From DASQFQ01 sp963805525 (GTDB lineage Bacteria; Actinomycetota; Thermoleophilia; Solirubrobacterales; Solirubrobacteraceae), in contig CAWDUT010000007.1 in NCBI GenBank assembly GCA_963805525.1, forward strand, positions 434,001 through 498,000: a stretch of DNA of 64,000 nt, read 5' to 3'. Below are positions 10,415 to 18,917 of this stretch, piece by piece. A program made the position numbers and the translations under genes. The notes below the pieces were generated by a model. The model ran no database searches, was not told where the DNA came from, and saw only the letters and a program-made list of their open reading frames with translations. Within the stretch, counting starts at the first letter, position 1. Every line of letters begins with the position of its first letter.

Positions 10415-11293
10415 ATGGAGCGAGAGGAGGGTCTGGGGCCGGCCAAGCCGGACCTGCAGCAGCGTGAGCCCCGGGCGCAGGCGTCCGGGGGCACCTCCGC
10501 GCGCGACCTCGGCAAGCGGCTGCTGGAGGTCGAATCGAACATCCTGATCCTCGACGAGCCGACCTCGGCGCTGGGCGCCGCGAGCACCGAGACGCTGCTC
10601 GAGATCCTGCGCGTCCTGCGCGACCGCGAGGTCGGCGTCGTCTTCGTCTTCGTCTCCCACATCCTCGAGGACGTGATGGCGCTGTGCGACGAGGTCACCG
10701 TCCTCCGCGACGGCGAGGTCACGATGGCCGCCGAGCCGCGTGAGGGGCTGACCGTCCCCGCGATCGTCACCGCGATGCTCGGCAAGCCGCCCGAGCAGGC
10801 AGAGAAGGAGGCGGCCGAGAAGCCCGACGCCGAGCTCGCGGAGCAGGTCGCCGACGCGCTCGAGCTCGGCGCGGACGCCGGCCGGCTCGAGATCCGCAAC
10901 GTGAGCGCCGGGGGGCGCTTGCACGACTTCAGCCTGCGGGTGGCGCCCGGGGAGATCGTGGGCCTGGCCGGCGTGGCGGGCGCCGGCCACCACGAGGTGC
11001 TCGAGCTGGTGTGCGGGATGCGCCGGCCCGACCAGGGCTCGGTGACGCTGCCGAGCGGGCGCGACGTGCCGTCCGGCCTGCGGCGGGCGATCCGCTCGGG
11101 CGTCGCGCTCGTGTCGGGCGACCGCCGCCGGGTCGGCCTGATGCTCGACAAGCCGCTGTGGGAGAACATCGGGCAGATCCGGTCGGTGGGACTGGCGGCG
11201 GACGGGCCGATCGTGCGTTCCGGGCGCCTGCGGGAGCTGAGCACCCACGCGGTGCTCGAGGCGATGAACACGGACGTCTCGGCTGCGGCCTGA
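10415..11293 (+). pseudogene. Remnant of a sugar-type ABC transporter ATPase (RbsA/XylG-like)
   Basis: 292-residue frame from an ATG. It begins within the first ATPase domain, just before its Walker B (SNILILDEPTSAL), followed by the H-loop region (FVSHILEDVMALCDEVTVLRDG). The start of the second domain (GEIVGLAGVAGAGHHEVLELVCG) follows, and translation stops before the second signature and Walker B. Intact proteins of this family are about 500 residues. The first Walker A is absent and no partner permease or binding protein lies nearby, so both ends appear lost. Upstream sequence is not recognisably coding, and a functional short product is unlikely. Confidence 0.75.
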
Positions 11294-12904
11294 TCACGGG
11301 TCGAACGTGTCGTCCTGCGCGACCACGACCTCGAGCAGCAGCGGCTCGGTGCGATCGACGAGCGCCGGCAGCACCGCGTCGAGCCGCTCGAGCAGCTCGT
11401 CGTGGGTGGAGATGCGCTCGCTTGCGCAGCCCTGGGCGCGCGCGAGCGCGCCGATGTCGACCGAGTCGACCCGCGGCCACGGCCCGCGTGAGCCGTTGCG
11501 CTCCGCCAGCCGGTCCATGATCGCGTAGCCGCCGTTGACGAGCACGACGATCAGCGCACCGACGCCGTAGCTCGCCGCCGTCCACAGCGCGGTGATCTGG
11601 TAGAGCGAGGAGCCGTCGCCGACCACCGCGAGCACCGGCCGGTCCTGGCGCGCCATCCGCACGCCGATCGCGGCCGGGACCGCGAAGCCGAGCATCCCCA
11701 TCGCGCTGATGAAGCCGAGCGGGGCGGTGGCGGGGATGCGCGCGTGCAGCTCGGGGCGGCTCGACGGCGTCTCCTCGAGCAGGATCGCGTCGCGCGGCAA
11801 CCGCTCCGCCAACGCGGCGAGCACGTGGCCGGCGCGCAGCGGCTCGCCGTCGGCGGGCGGCTCGGGCGCTGCGAGTCGCTCGCGCGCCGGGCCGGTGGGG
11901 GAGGGGCGGGCGTCGACCACCGCCGCCAGCGCGGCGACGATCGCGGCCGGCTCGCCCAGCACGGTCAGGTCGGCGGGGCTGCGATGCGCCTCGGCCGGGT
12001 CCTGGGTGACGATCGCGATCCGCGTCCCGGGCTCGACCAGCGGCCCCTCGTCGTACGGGTACTGCCTGAAGGCGCCCGCCCCCACGACGAGGAGGGTGTC
12101 ATGGGGGCTGAGCACCTCCCGCAACCGCGCGCGGCGGGCAGGCAGGTGCCCGGCGAAGCGCGGATGGTCCTGCGGAAAGCCGGCCTGGCCCCCGAACGGC
12201 TCCTGCCAGACGGGAGCGCCCAGCCGCTCCGCAAGCTCGACGAGCGCCGCCCAGCGCTCCTCGCCGTCGGCTCCCGCGCCGACGATCAGCGCCGGCGCCT
12301 CGGCCTCCGAGAGCAGGTCGGCGAGCGCGTCGACGGCGCCGGGCGCGGCGGCCTCGGAGCGCAGCAGGCGCGTGGGCCCGAGCACCTCGTGCGGCTCCGG
12401 GCCGGGCGCGGCCCAGTCGTCCATCGGCACGATCACGATCGCGGGCCCGCGGCCGGTGGCGGCCTCGTGGTAGGCGCGGACGACGCTGCCGGGCACGTCC
12501 TGCGGCCGCATCGGCTGGTCGACCCACACCGGGTAGTCGCCCGCGAGCCCCTGCAGGCGCCCGGCCAGGAACGGCTCGAGCGCGAGGTGGCGGCGGTCCT
12601 GCTGGCCGACGAGCACGACGACCGGCGCGCGGTTCTGGCGCGCGGTGGCGAGCGCGGCGACGGCGTTGCCGAGCCCCGGCGTCGAGTGCAGCAGCGCCAG
12701 CGACGGCTTGCCGCGCGCGATCGCGTGGCCGGCGGCCATGGCGACCGCCGAGCCCTCGTGCAGCGCGAGCACGAACCCCAGGTCGTCGGGCAGCCCGGCG
12801 AGGAACGGGACCTCCGTCGAGCCGGGGTTCGAGAAGATCGTCGTGAGCTCGAGGCGACGCAGCACATCGAACGTCGCGGTCCGCACGGTGTGCTCGCTGG
12901 TCAC
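11294..12904 (-). CDS. mdlC: Benzoylformate decarboxylase-like TPP enzyme
   Basis: 536-residue thiamine-diphosphate enzyme. The closest recalled match is benzoylformate decarboxylase (benzoylformate to benzaldehyde plus CO2, mandelate pathway). Visible residues are the substrate Ser in SNPGSTE, the cofactor-activating Glu in ALHEGSAV, the catalytic His in LLHSTPGLGNA, and the TPP motif beginning VVGDGSSLYQITALW and ending VNGGY. The GTG start leaves 54 bases to the divergent GntR gene, with a palindromic operator between them. Specificity for benzoylformate versus other 2-oxo acids cannot be fixed from sequence, so the gene symbol is tentative. Confidence 0.8.
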   Translation of the reverse strand: MTSEHTVRTATFDVLRRLELTTIFSNPGSTEVPFLAGLPDDLGFVLALHEGSAVAMAAGHAIARGKPSLALLHSTPGLGNAVAALATARQNRAPVVVLVGQQDRRHLALEPFLAGRLQGLAGDYPVWVDQPMRPQDVPGSVVRAYHEAATGRGPAIVIVPMDDWAAPGPEPHEVLGPTRLLRSEAAAPGAVDALADLLSEAEAPALIVGAGADGEERWAALVELAERLGAPVWQEPFGGQAGFPQDHPRFAGHLPARRARLREVLSPHDTLLVVGAGAFRQYPYDEGPLVEPGTRIAIVTQDPAEAHRSPADLTVLGEPAAIVAALAAVVDARPSPTGPARERLAAPEPPADGEPLRAGHVLAALAERLPRDAILLEETPSSRPELHARIPATAPLGFISAMGMLGFAVPAAIGVRMARQDRPVLAVVGDGSSLYQITALWTAASYGVGALIVVLVNGGYAIMDRLAERNGSRGPWPRVDSVDIGALARAQGCASERISTHDELLERLDAVLPALVDRTEPLLLEVVVAQDDTFDP

Positions 12905-12916
12905 GGCGGCAGAATA

Positions 12917-12939
12917 CTGCAAAACGTTTGGACTTTTGC
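12917..12939. promoter_or_regulatory. Operator in the mdlC-like/GntR divergent region
   Basis: Contains the inverted repeat GCAAAA (12919-12924) / TTTTGC (12934-12939) and the 13-mer CTGCAAAACGTTT that recurs at 10370-10382. It sits between the divergent starts and overlaps the likely promoters, so it is a good candidate binding site for the adjacent FadR-type regulator. Confidence 0.6.
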
Positions 12940-12958
12940 GATCCCGTATCCTCCGCGC

Positions 12959-13693
12959 ATGGCGACGGTACGCCCACGGCCCGGCGGCCAGGTCCTGCAC
13001 AACGCGACCGGCGCCAGCGAGCAGATTGCGGCGCAGATCCGGATCTGGCTCGAGCAGCAGCAGCTCACCGCGGGCGAGCGTATCGGGACCGAGCAGGAGC
13101 TCGCGGACGACTTCGGCGTCAGCCGGCCGACGATGCGCGAGGCGCTGCGCCTGCTGTCCGCGGCGCACCTGATCCGCGTCGGCCGCGGGCGCTCGGGCGG
13201 CATCTTCGTCGCGCGCACGCCCAGCGAGGGCATGAGCCGCAACCTCTCCGAGTCGATCGCGCTGATGCTCTCGGCTCAGAGCATCTCGATGTCGGAGCTG
13301 CTCGACGCGCGCCTCTCGCTCGAGGTGCCGATCGCCGGCCGCGCCGCGGTCAACGCCGACGCCGACGTCGTTGCCCGGCTCGAGCAGGCGATCGCGGACG
13401 CCGTCGGCCACCAGCCCGGCACCGAGTCGTTCAACATCGCCGACAGCACGTTCCACGCGGTTCTGGCCGAGGCGTCGGGCAACCAGCTGCTGTTCGCGCT
13501 CACCGGCTGGATCCTCGAGGTGCTGCAGCCGTCGCTGATCGTCACCATCTCGCCGCGCGTCGATGCCGAGGCGATCCTCGCCCAGCACCGCGCGATCCTG
13601 CGCGCCGTGCGCCGCCGTCAGCGCCTGGCCGCCGAGAAGGCGATGGCCGCCCACATCGAGTACCTGATCCAGATCCTCGACGAGGGCGAGTGA
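12959..13693 (+). CDS. FadR-subfamily GntR transcriptional regulator
   Basis: 244 residues. The N-terminal winged HTH (about 20-85) has ERIGTEQELADDFGVSRPTMREALRLL, the GntR signature. The C-terminal all-helical FCD ligand domain (about 105-240) has conserved metal or acid-binding positions (Asp in DARLSLEVP, His in ADSTFHAVL, His in LAQHRAIL, His in MAAHIEYL). It is divergent from the mdlC-like gene and likely controls it through the palindrome in between. Ligands of this subfamily are typically carboxylic acids. The stop overlaps the next regulator (GTGA). Confidence 0.9.
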   Translation: MATVRPRPGGQVLHNATGASEQIAAQIRIWLEQQQLTAGERIGTEQELADDFGVSRPTMREALRLLSAAHLIRVGRGRSGGIFVARTPSEGMSRNLSESIALMLSAQSISMSELLDARLSLEVPIAGRAAVNADADVVARLEQAIADAVGHQPGTESFNIADSTFHAVLAEASGNQLLFALTGWILEVLQPSLIVTISPRVDAEAILAQHRAILRAVRRRQRLAAEKAMAAHIEYLIQILDEGE

Positions 13694-14322
13694 CGCTCGT
13701 CGAGGCAGACCCCTACGAGCAGCTCCGCGCCGCGATCGTCAGCGGCGAGCTCCAGCCCAACGAGCGGCTCGTGGAGGCCGATCTCAGCAGCAGGCTCGGC
13801 GCCGGCCGCAGCGCGGTCCGCACGGCGCTGACCCGCCTCGCCCAGGAGGGGCTGATCGAGCAGGAGCGCAACCGCGGCGCGCGCGTGCGCAAGATCGGCA
13901 AGGAGGAGGCGATCCAGATCTACGAGGCGCGCGCGGCGCTCGAAGCGCTCGCCGCCCGCCGCGCGGCGCAGAACGCCACGGCCGCAGACGGCGACTCGCT
14001 GCGCGCCATCCTCGGCGAGATGCGCGCGCGGCTCGACGCCGGCGACCTGCTCGGCGCGTCCGACCACAACGCGCGCCTGCACCGGCGGCTGCTCGACATC
14101 GCGGGGCACGCGATCGTCGACCGCCTGGTCGGCACGCTGAACTCGCAGCTCGTGCGCTTCCAGTACCGCACGATCCTCGTGGCGGGCCGCGCGGAGCGGT
14201 CGTTCGCGGAGCACACCGCGATCGTCGAGGCCGTCGCCGCGGGCGATCCCGACGCCGCCGAGGCGGCCATGCGACGGCACCTCGGCGCCGCGACGGACGC
14301 GCTGCGCGAGTCCGTCGCGTAA
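13690..14322 (+). CDS. Second GntR-family regulator (FCD domain)
   Basis: 210 residues, GTG start overlapping the preceding stop. HTH around residues 10-65 (NERLVEADLSSRLGAGRSAVRTALTRLAQEGLI), then an FCD ligand domain (YEARAALEALAARRA, HNARLHRRLLDIAGH, FAEHTAIVEAV, MRRHLGAA). The tandem FadR-type pair just upstream of the FAD enzyme gene suggests one regulates mdlC and the other the 14333-17674 run, or that they respond jointly to related acids. Confidence 0.88.
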   Translation: MTLVEADPYEQLRAAIVSGELQPNERLVEADLSSRLGAGRSAVRTALTRLAQEGLIEQERNRGARVRKIGKEEAIQIYEARAALEALAARRAAQNATAADGDSLRAILGEMRARLDAGDLLGASDHNARLHRRLLDIAGHAIVDRLVGTLNSQLVRFQYRTILVAGRAERSFAEHTAIVEAVAAGDPDAAEAAMRRHLGAATDALRESVA

Positions 14323-14332
14323 ATTCGACGCC

Positions 14333-16012
14333 ATGACCGCGGTGGCGACACGGCCGGCCCTTGCGGCCGCCATGAAGTGGTGGGGCTGGGGAGACGAGGG
14401 CGTCGCGTTCTCGCACGACGACAAGCCGGCGTTCGCGCCGTTCCTCCGGGAGAACCTCGGGGTCGACGTCGAGCGCACCGCCGCGCGCCCGATCGCGTTC
14501 GAGGACCTCGACATCCCCGAGCCGCACATCGACGCCTCGCTGCGCGCCGCTCTCGAGGCCGCCGCGGACGTCTCCGACGATCCGCTGGACCGCATCGTCC
14601 ACGGGCGCGGCAAGAGCCTGCGCGATCTCGTGCGCCAGCGCCGCGGCGACCTCGGCCGCATCCCCGACGTCGTCGTCCGGCCTGCCGACGAGGCCGCGGT
14701 GAGCGAGCTGCTGCGCGTCGCGCTCGAGGCCGACGCCGTGGTGATCCCGTTCGGCGGCGGCACCAGCATCTCCGGCAGCCTCGAGCCGCCGCGCGAGGAG
14801 ACCCGCACGGTGATCTCGGTCGACCTCGGATGGATGGACCGCGTGCTCGAGGTCGACGCGACCTCGCGGCTCGCGCGTGTGGAAGCCGGCGTCTACGGCC
14901 CGCGGCTGGAGGAGCAGCTCAACGCGCGCGGCTACACGTTCGGCCACTACCCCGACTCGTTCACGCACTCGACGCTCGGCGGCTGGATCGCCACGCGCTC
15001 GTCGGGCATGCAGTCCGACCGCTACGGCGACATCGCCGACTCCACCCGCGGCCTGCGCGTGGTGACGCCCGCCGGGCTGCTCGTCACGCGCCCGGTGCCG
15101 GCCACCTCGACCGGCCCGAGCATCCGCGAGATGGTGCTCGGCTCCGAGGGCCGGCTGGGGATCATCTGCGAGGCGACCGTCCAGGTCCGCCGCCTGCCGC
15201 CCGAGCGCACGATCCTCGGTTACCTGTTCCCGAGCTGGGCCGAGTCGATCGCCGCCATGCGGGACATCGCGGCCAGCGAGGCGGCGCCGTCGGTCACGCG
15301 CGTGGCCGATGCGAACGAGACCGCGTTCAGCTTCGCGACCAAGAAGGGCTCGTCGCTGGTCGACAAGCTCCAGTCGGCGGCGCTCAAGACGTTCCTGCAG
15401 CGGCGCAAGGGCTACGACGTGAGCGAGATGTGCCTCGGCTTCATCGGCTACGAGGGGCCGGAGGCGCACGTCAAGGAGCAGCGCAAGGCGGTTGGCAAGA
15501 TCGTCGCGAAGCACAACGGCCTGTGCATCGGGTCGAGCCCCGGCGAGCTCTACGACCAGAAGAAGTTCGACACGCCCTACATCCGCGACTACCTGCTCGA
15601 CCGCGGCGTGCTCGCCGACGTCTCCGAGACGTCCGCGCCGTGGAGCGAGCTCGGCACGCTGCACGCGAACGTGACCGCGGCGGCCCGCGCGCGCTTCGAA
15701 GAGCTCGGCGTCCGCGGCTACATCATGTGCCACCTGTCGCACAGCTACCACTCGGGCGCGTGCCTCTACTTCACGTTCGCGGTGGTGCCGTCGGGCAAGC
15801 GCGACGGGCTCGAGGAGTACGGCGTGGTCAAGTCGGCGATCCAGCAGGCGTTCGTCGAAGGAGGCGGCACGCTCTCCCACCACCACGCGGTCGGCACCGA
15901 GCACGCCGAATGGCTCGAGCAGGACATCTCGGCGCCCGGCGTCGGGATGCTGCGCGCGCTGTTCGAGGGCACCGACCCCGGCGCGAACCTGAACCCGGGG
16001 AAGATCGTGTGA
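14333..16012 (+). CDS. FAD-linked oxidase, alkyldihydroxyacetonephosphate synthase-like
   Basis: 559 residues of the VAO/PCMH flavoprotein fold. The N-terminus (MKWWGWGDEGV) and FAD-binding core (IPFGGGTSISGSLEPP, GHYPDSFTHSTLGGWIATRSSGM) are followed by the cap domain. The C-terminus SYHSGACLYFTFA ... GGTLSHHHAVG places a His triad at 516-518. These features, including the SHHH motif and the upstream Tyr, match eukaryotic AGPS, which swaps the acyl group of acyl-DHAP for an alkyl chain to make ether lipids. The PlsC acyltransferase follows with an overlapping start. A D-2-hydroxyacid dehydrogenase role is the main alternative, given the nearby mdlC-like gene. Confidence 0.75.
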   Translation: MTAVATRPALAAAMKWWGWGDEGVAFSHDDKPAFAPFLRENLGVDVERTAARPIAFEDLDIPEPHIDASLRAALEAAADVSDDPLDRIVHGRGKSLRDLVRQRRGDLGRIPDVVVRPADEAAVSELLRVALEADAVVIPFGGGTSISGSLEPPREETRTVISVDLGWMDRVLEVDATSRLARVEAGVYGPRLEEQLNARGYTFGHYPDSFTHSTLGGWIATRSSGMQSDRYGDIADSTRGLRVVTPAGLLVTRPVPATSTGPSIREMVLGSEGRLGIICEATVQVRRLPPERTILGYLFPSWAESIAAMRDIAASEAAPSVTRVADANETAFSFATKKGSSLVDKLQSAALKTFLQRRKGYDVSEMCLGFIGYEGPEAHVKEQRKAVGKIVAKHNGLCIGSSPGELYDQKKFDTPYIRDYLLDRGVLADVSETSAPWSELGTLHANVTAAARARFEELGVRGYIMCHLSHSYHSGACLYFTFAVVPSGKRDGLEEYGVVKSAIQQAFVEGGGTLSHHHAVGTEHAEWLEQDISAPGVGMLRALFEGTDPGANLNPGKIV

Positions 16013-16689
16013 GCGACCCTCCCGAGCTCGACGCCGGCTGGTCGCGCAGCGCGCCGGCGCGGGCGGTACGGGGGCTCGTGCTCGGAGCGGTGTTCGAGCC
16101 GCTGATGAGCGTCTACACGGCGCGGACGGTGACCGGGCAGGAGAACCTCGACGGGGTCGAGCCGCCGGTCGTGTTCGTCGCCAACCACTCGAGCCACTAC
16201 GACACGCCGGCGCTCCTGCGCGCGCTGCCGGGCCGCTGGCGCCGGCGCACGGCGGTCGCCGCGGCGGCCGACTACTTCTACGCCAAGCGGCGGCTGGGCT
16301 GGACCGTCTCGCTGTTCTTCGGCACTGTGCCGGTGGCGCGCGACGGCCGCGGCCTCGACCACGACTCGACCGCCCACATCAAGGCGCTGTTCGAGGACGG
16401 CTGGAGCCTCGTGATGTTCGCCGAGGGCACGCGCTCGCGCGACGGCAGCGTCGGCAAGCTGCGCTCGGGCGCGGCAGTGCTCGCCGCCCAGCACGACCTC
16501 GCGCTGGTGCCGATCCACGTCTCCGGCTCCCACGACGTGATGCCCGTCGGCCGCTACTGGCCGAAGTTCCAGCCCGGCTTCAAGCGCCACCCGGTCGAGA
16601 TCAGCTTCGGGCCGCCGATCCGGCCGCAGGGCGCGGAGCACCGCTCCGAGGTCATGGAGCGGGTGCGCGAGCACCTCGAGCAGTCCTGA
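16009..16689 (+). CDS. 1-acylglycerol-3-phosphate acyltransferase family protein (PlsC-like)
   Basis: 226 residues. The catalytic HX4D motif is NHSSHYD (about residues 62-68), and the substrate-binding block FAEGTRSRDGS resembles the canonical EGTR block. An amphipathic N-terminal helix suggests peripheral membrane association. GTG start overlaps the end of the FAD-enzyme gene by 4 bases. With an AGPS-like enzyme upstream and a reductase/epimerase downstream, it is a natural candidate for acylating a glycerophospholipid intermediate. Confidence 0.85.
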   Translation: MSDPPELDAGWSRSAPARAVRGLVLGAVFEPLMSVYTARTVTGQENLDGVEPPVVFVANHSSHYDTPALLRALPGRWRRRTAVAAAADYFYAKRRLGWTVSLFFGTVPVARDGRGLDHDSTAHIKALFEDGWSLVMFAEGTRSRDGSVGKLRSGAAVLAAQHDLALVPIHVSGSHDVMPVGRYWPKFQPGFKRHPVEISFGPPIRPQGAEHRSEVMERVREHLEQS

Positions 16690-16690
16690 G

Positions 16691-17674
16691 GTGAGCCCCA
16701 CCTTCGTCACCGGCGCCACCGGGTTCATCGGTGGCGCGCTCGCCACCCGGCTGCAGGAGCGCGGGGACGACCTCGTCGCGCTCGCGCGCTCGGACGAGAG
16801 CGCCGCGAAGCTCGGCGCTCGCGGGCTGAGGGTCGCGCGCGGCGACGTGCTCGACGAGGACTCGCTCGCCCGCGCGATGGAGGGCTGCGACCTCGTGTTC
16901 CATTGTGCAGGGCTCAACTCGCACTGCCCGCCTGACCCGAAGCTGCTGCTGAAGGTCAACGCCGTCAGCCCCGAGCTCGTCGTACAGGCCGCGGCCCGGG
17001 CGGGCGTGAAGCGTGTCGTCTACACGTCCTCGGGCGCCTCGGTGGGGGAGGTCAAGGGCACGGTCGGTGACGAGCACTCCGTCCACCGCGGCTCCTACCT
17101 GTCGGTGTACGACCGTTCCAAGCATCTCGGCGAGCAGGCGGCGTTCGCCGCCGCGCACCGGACCGGGGTGGAGGTCGTGGCCATCTGCCCGTCATCGGTG
17201 CAAGGGCCGGGGCGCGCGTCGGGCAACGGGAAGCTGATCATGGACTACGTCAACGGCAAGCTGCCGGTGTTCGTCGACACCTACGTCAGCGTCGTCGACA
17301 TCGCCGACTGCACCGAGGCGCACATCCTGGCCGCCGAGCGCGGACGCGCCGGCGCACGCTACGTCCTCAACGGCGCGACGATCACCTCGGCCGAGGCCCT
17401 CGAGCTCATCGCCCGGGTTTCTGGCGTGCGCCATCGCGTGCGGATCGTGTCGCCGCCGGTCGCGCGCTCGGCCGCCGCGCTGCTCGAGGCGGCCTACGCG
17501 CTGCGCGGCCGCGTGCCGTCGCTGTGCCGCGCGCGCATCCGCACGTTCCTGCACGGCCACCAGTACGACGGCTCGCTGGCCGAGCGCGAGCTCGGCCTGG
17601 TCTATACGGAGGTCGAGGAGACGTTCCGCCGCACGATCGCCTGGGCGCGGGAAGAGGGTCTGCTGGAGGCTTGA
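16691..17674 (+). CDS. NAD(P)-dependent epimerase/dehydratase (extended SDR, 3-beta-HSD-like)
   Basis: 327 residues with GTG start one base after the plsC-like stop. Rossmann motif TGATGFIG at the N-terminus, CAGLN after the third strand, catalytic YxxxK as YDRSK, and PSSVQGPGR. The C-terminal part resembles NAD-dependent 4-dehydrogenase/3-beta-HSD-like members rather than sugar epimerases. Position as third gene of the run suggests reduction of a keto intermediate or lipid modification. Specificity unknown. Confidence 0.85.
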   Translation: MSPTFVTGATGFIGGALATRLQERGDDLVALARSDESAAKLGARGLRVARGDVLDEDSLARAMEGCDLVFHCAGLNSHCPPDPKLLLKVNAVSPELVVQAAARAGVKRVVYTSSGASVGEVKGTVGDEHSVHRGSYLSVYDRSKHLGEQAAFAAAHRTGVEVVAICPSSVQGPGRASGNGKLIMDYVNGKLPVFVDTYVSVVDIADCTEAHILAAERGRAGARYVLNGATITSAEALELIARVSGVRHRVRIVSPPVARSAAALLEAAYALRGRVPSLCRARIRTFLHGHQYDGSLAERELGLVYTEVEETFRRTIAWAREEGLLEA

Positions 17675-17705
17675 CCGCCCTCGGGCGGTGTGTTGGAGTG
17701 GCGCG

Positions 17706-18917
17706 GTGGAAAAGGGCGCGCACGTCGCGGAGCCGGACGCGCCCGAGCCGGTCGCGGCGGATCCGCAGGCCGCGCCCGCGCTCCCCACCGCGGGCGCCGC
17801 GACCCGCGAGGGCGTGCTGTTCGTGCAGCGCCACGCCGGCAACGCCGCCGCCGGGCGGCTGCTGCGCGCCACGCGCGTGCTGGCCCGCAAGGTCGTCCCG
17901 GAGGGCTCGCCCGGCAAGCGCACGAACGTCGAGATGGGCGACACCGGGCCCGGGGTGAAGCTCGTGCAGCGGATGCTGGGCGTGCCGGAGACCGGCACGT
18001 TCGACCAAGTGACGCGGAAGGCGCTCGATCGCTTCCAGAAGATGCAGGGGTGGGACCCGAGCGGCATCGGGCCGCTGACGTGGGCCGCGCTCGACAACCA
18101 CGCGGGCACGCCGGGCAACCGCCCCAACCTGGTCGAGGGCGATCGCGGGCCCGCGGTGAAGCTGCTCCAGCACATCCTCGGCGTGCAGGAGACCTCCTAC
18201 TTCGGCGCGCTGACCCGCAAGGCGGTCGACGCCTTCCAGAAGAAGCAGGGCTGGACGCCGAGCGGCGTCGGGCCGATGACCTGGGCCGCGCTCGACACGG
18301 AGCGGCCGCGTGTCGAGGTCGCGGATCGCATGGGCGCGATGACCGACCCGGCCTCGCCGACGCGCGCGGTCTGGCACCCGTCCGGCAACGACCCCGACTC
18401 GACCGACTTCTCGTCCTGGGCGCTCGCGGCGACGGAGGACGCGAAGTTCACCGTGTCGCCCACGACCGTGATCAACTGCTGGGAGATGGTGCTCTACAGC
18501 GCGTGGAAGCAGGGGGCGATCAGCTGGAGCTGGATCCACACGGTCTACAGCTGGACCGGCGGGCACTCGTGGTACGAGGAGCTCGCGATCCGGCTCGTGC
18601 GCGGCAGCGCCAGCACCTGGGATCGCGCGACCAAGAAGCCGCGCCCGCGGCGCGGGGACATCGTGATGTTCGACGGCGCCGCGCACGTCGCGCTCGCCAC
18701 CGGCGTGACGGACGCGGCGGGCACGCACGTGTACTCGTTCTGGCCGGCGCCGGATGTCGCGTTCGCCCCGGTCGACTACGACCTGCCCGGCAAGGGGCGC
18801 GGCGTCGCGGCCGGCACGCCCGACAAGGTCAAGGACACGACGATCGAGCTGCTGGTCGCGGCGATGGACACGAAGAAGCACGCCACCGTGGTCACGTTCG
18901 GGCCGCCGTCGTGGTAG
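17706..18917 (+). CDS. Peptidoglycan-binding protein with LQRxAGN-type N-terminus and cysteine-peptidase-like domain
   Basis: 403 residues, no signal peptide. GTG start with GGAG 7 bases upstream; an earlier in-frame GTG (17688) lacks this. The N-terminus is acidic/Pro-rich and carries LFVQRHAGNAAAGRLL (residues 38-53), a variant of the motif common in proteins linked to extracellular contractile injection systems (eCIS). Two PG_binding_1 repeats follow (about 78-128 and 142-192). The C-terminal domain has INCWEM (candidate catalytic Cys about 258) and RRGDIVMFDGAAHVALATG (His about 328), as in NlpC/P60 or CHAP-like enzymes. It probably acts on cell walls; export route unknown. Confidence 0.75.
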   Translation: MEKGAHVAEPDAPEPVAADPQAAPALPTAGAATREGVLFVQRHAGNAAAGRLLRATRVLARKVVPEGSPGKRTNVEMGDTGPGVKLVQRMLGVPETGTFDQVTRKALDRFQKMQGWDPSGIGPLTWAALDNHAGTPGNRPNLVEGDRGPAVKLLQHILGVQETSYFGALTRKAVDAFQKKQGWTPSGVGPMTWAALDTERPRVEVADRMGAMTDPASPTRAVWHPSGNDPDSTDFSSWALAATEDAKFTVSPTTVINCWEMVLYSAWKQGAISWSWIHTVYSWTGGHSWYEELAIRLVRGSASTWDRATKKPRPRRGDIVMFDGAAHVALATGVTDAAGTHVYSFWPAPDVAFAPVDYDLPGKGRGVAAGTPDKVKDTTIELLVAAMDTKKHATVVTFGPPSW

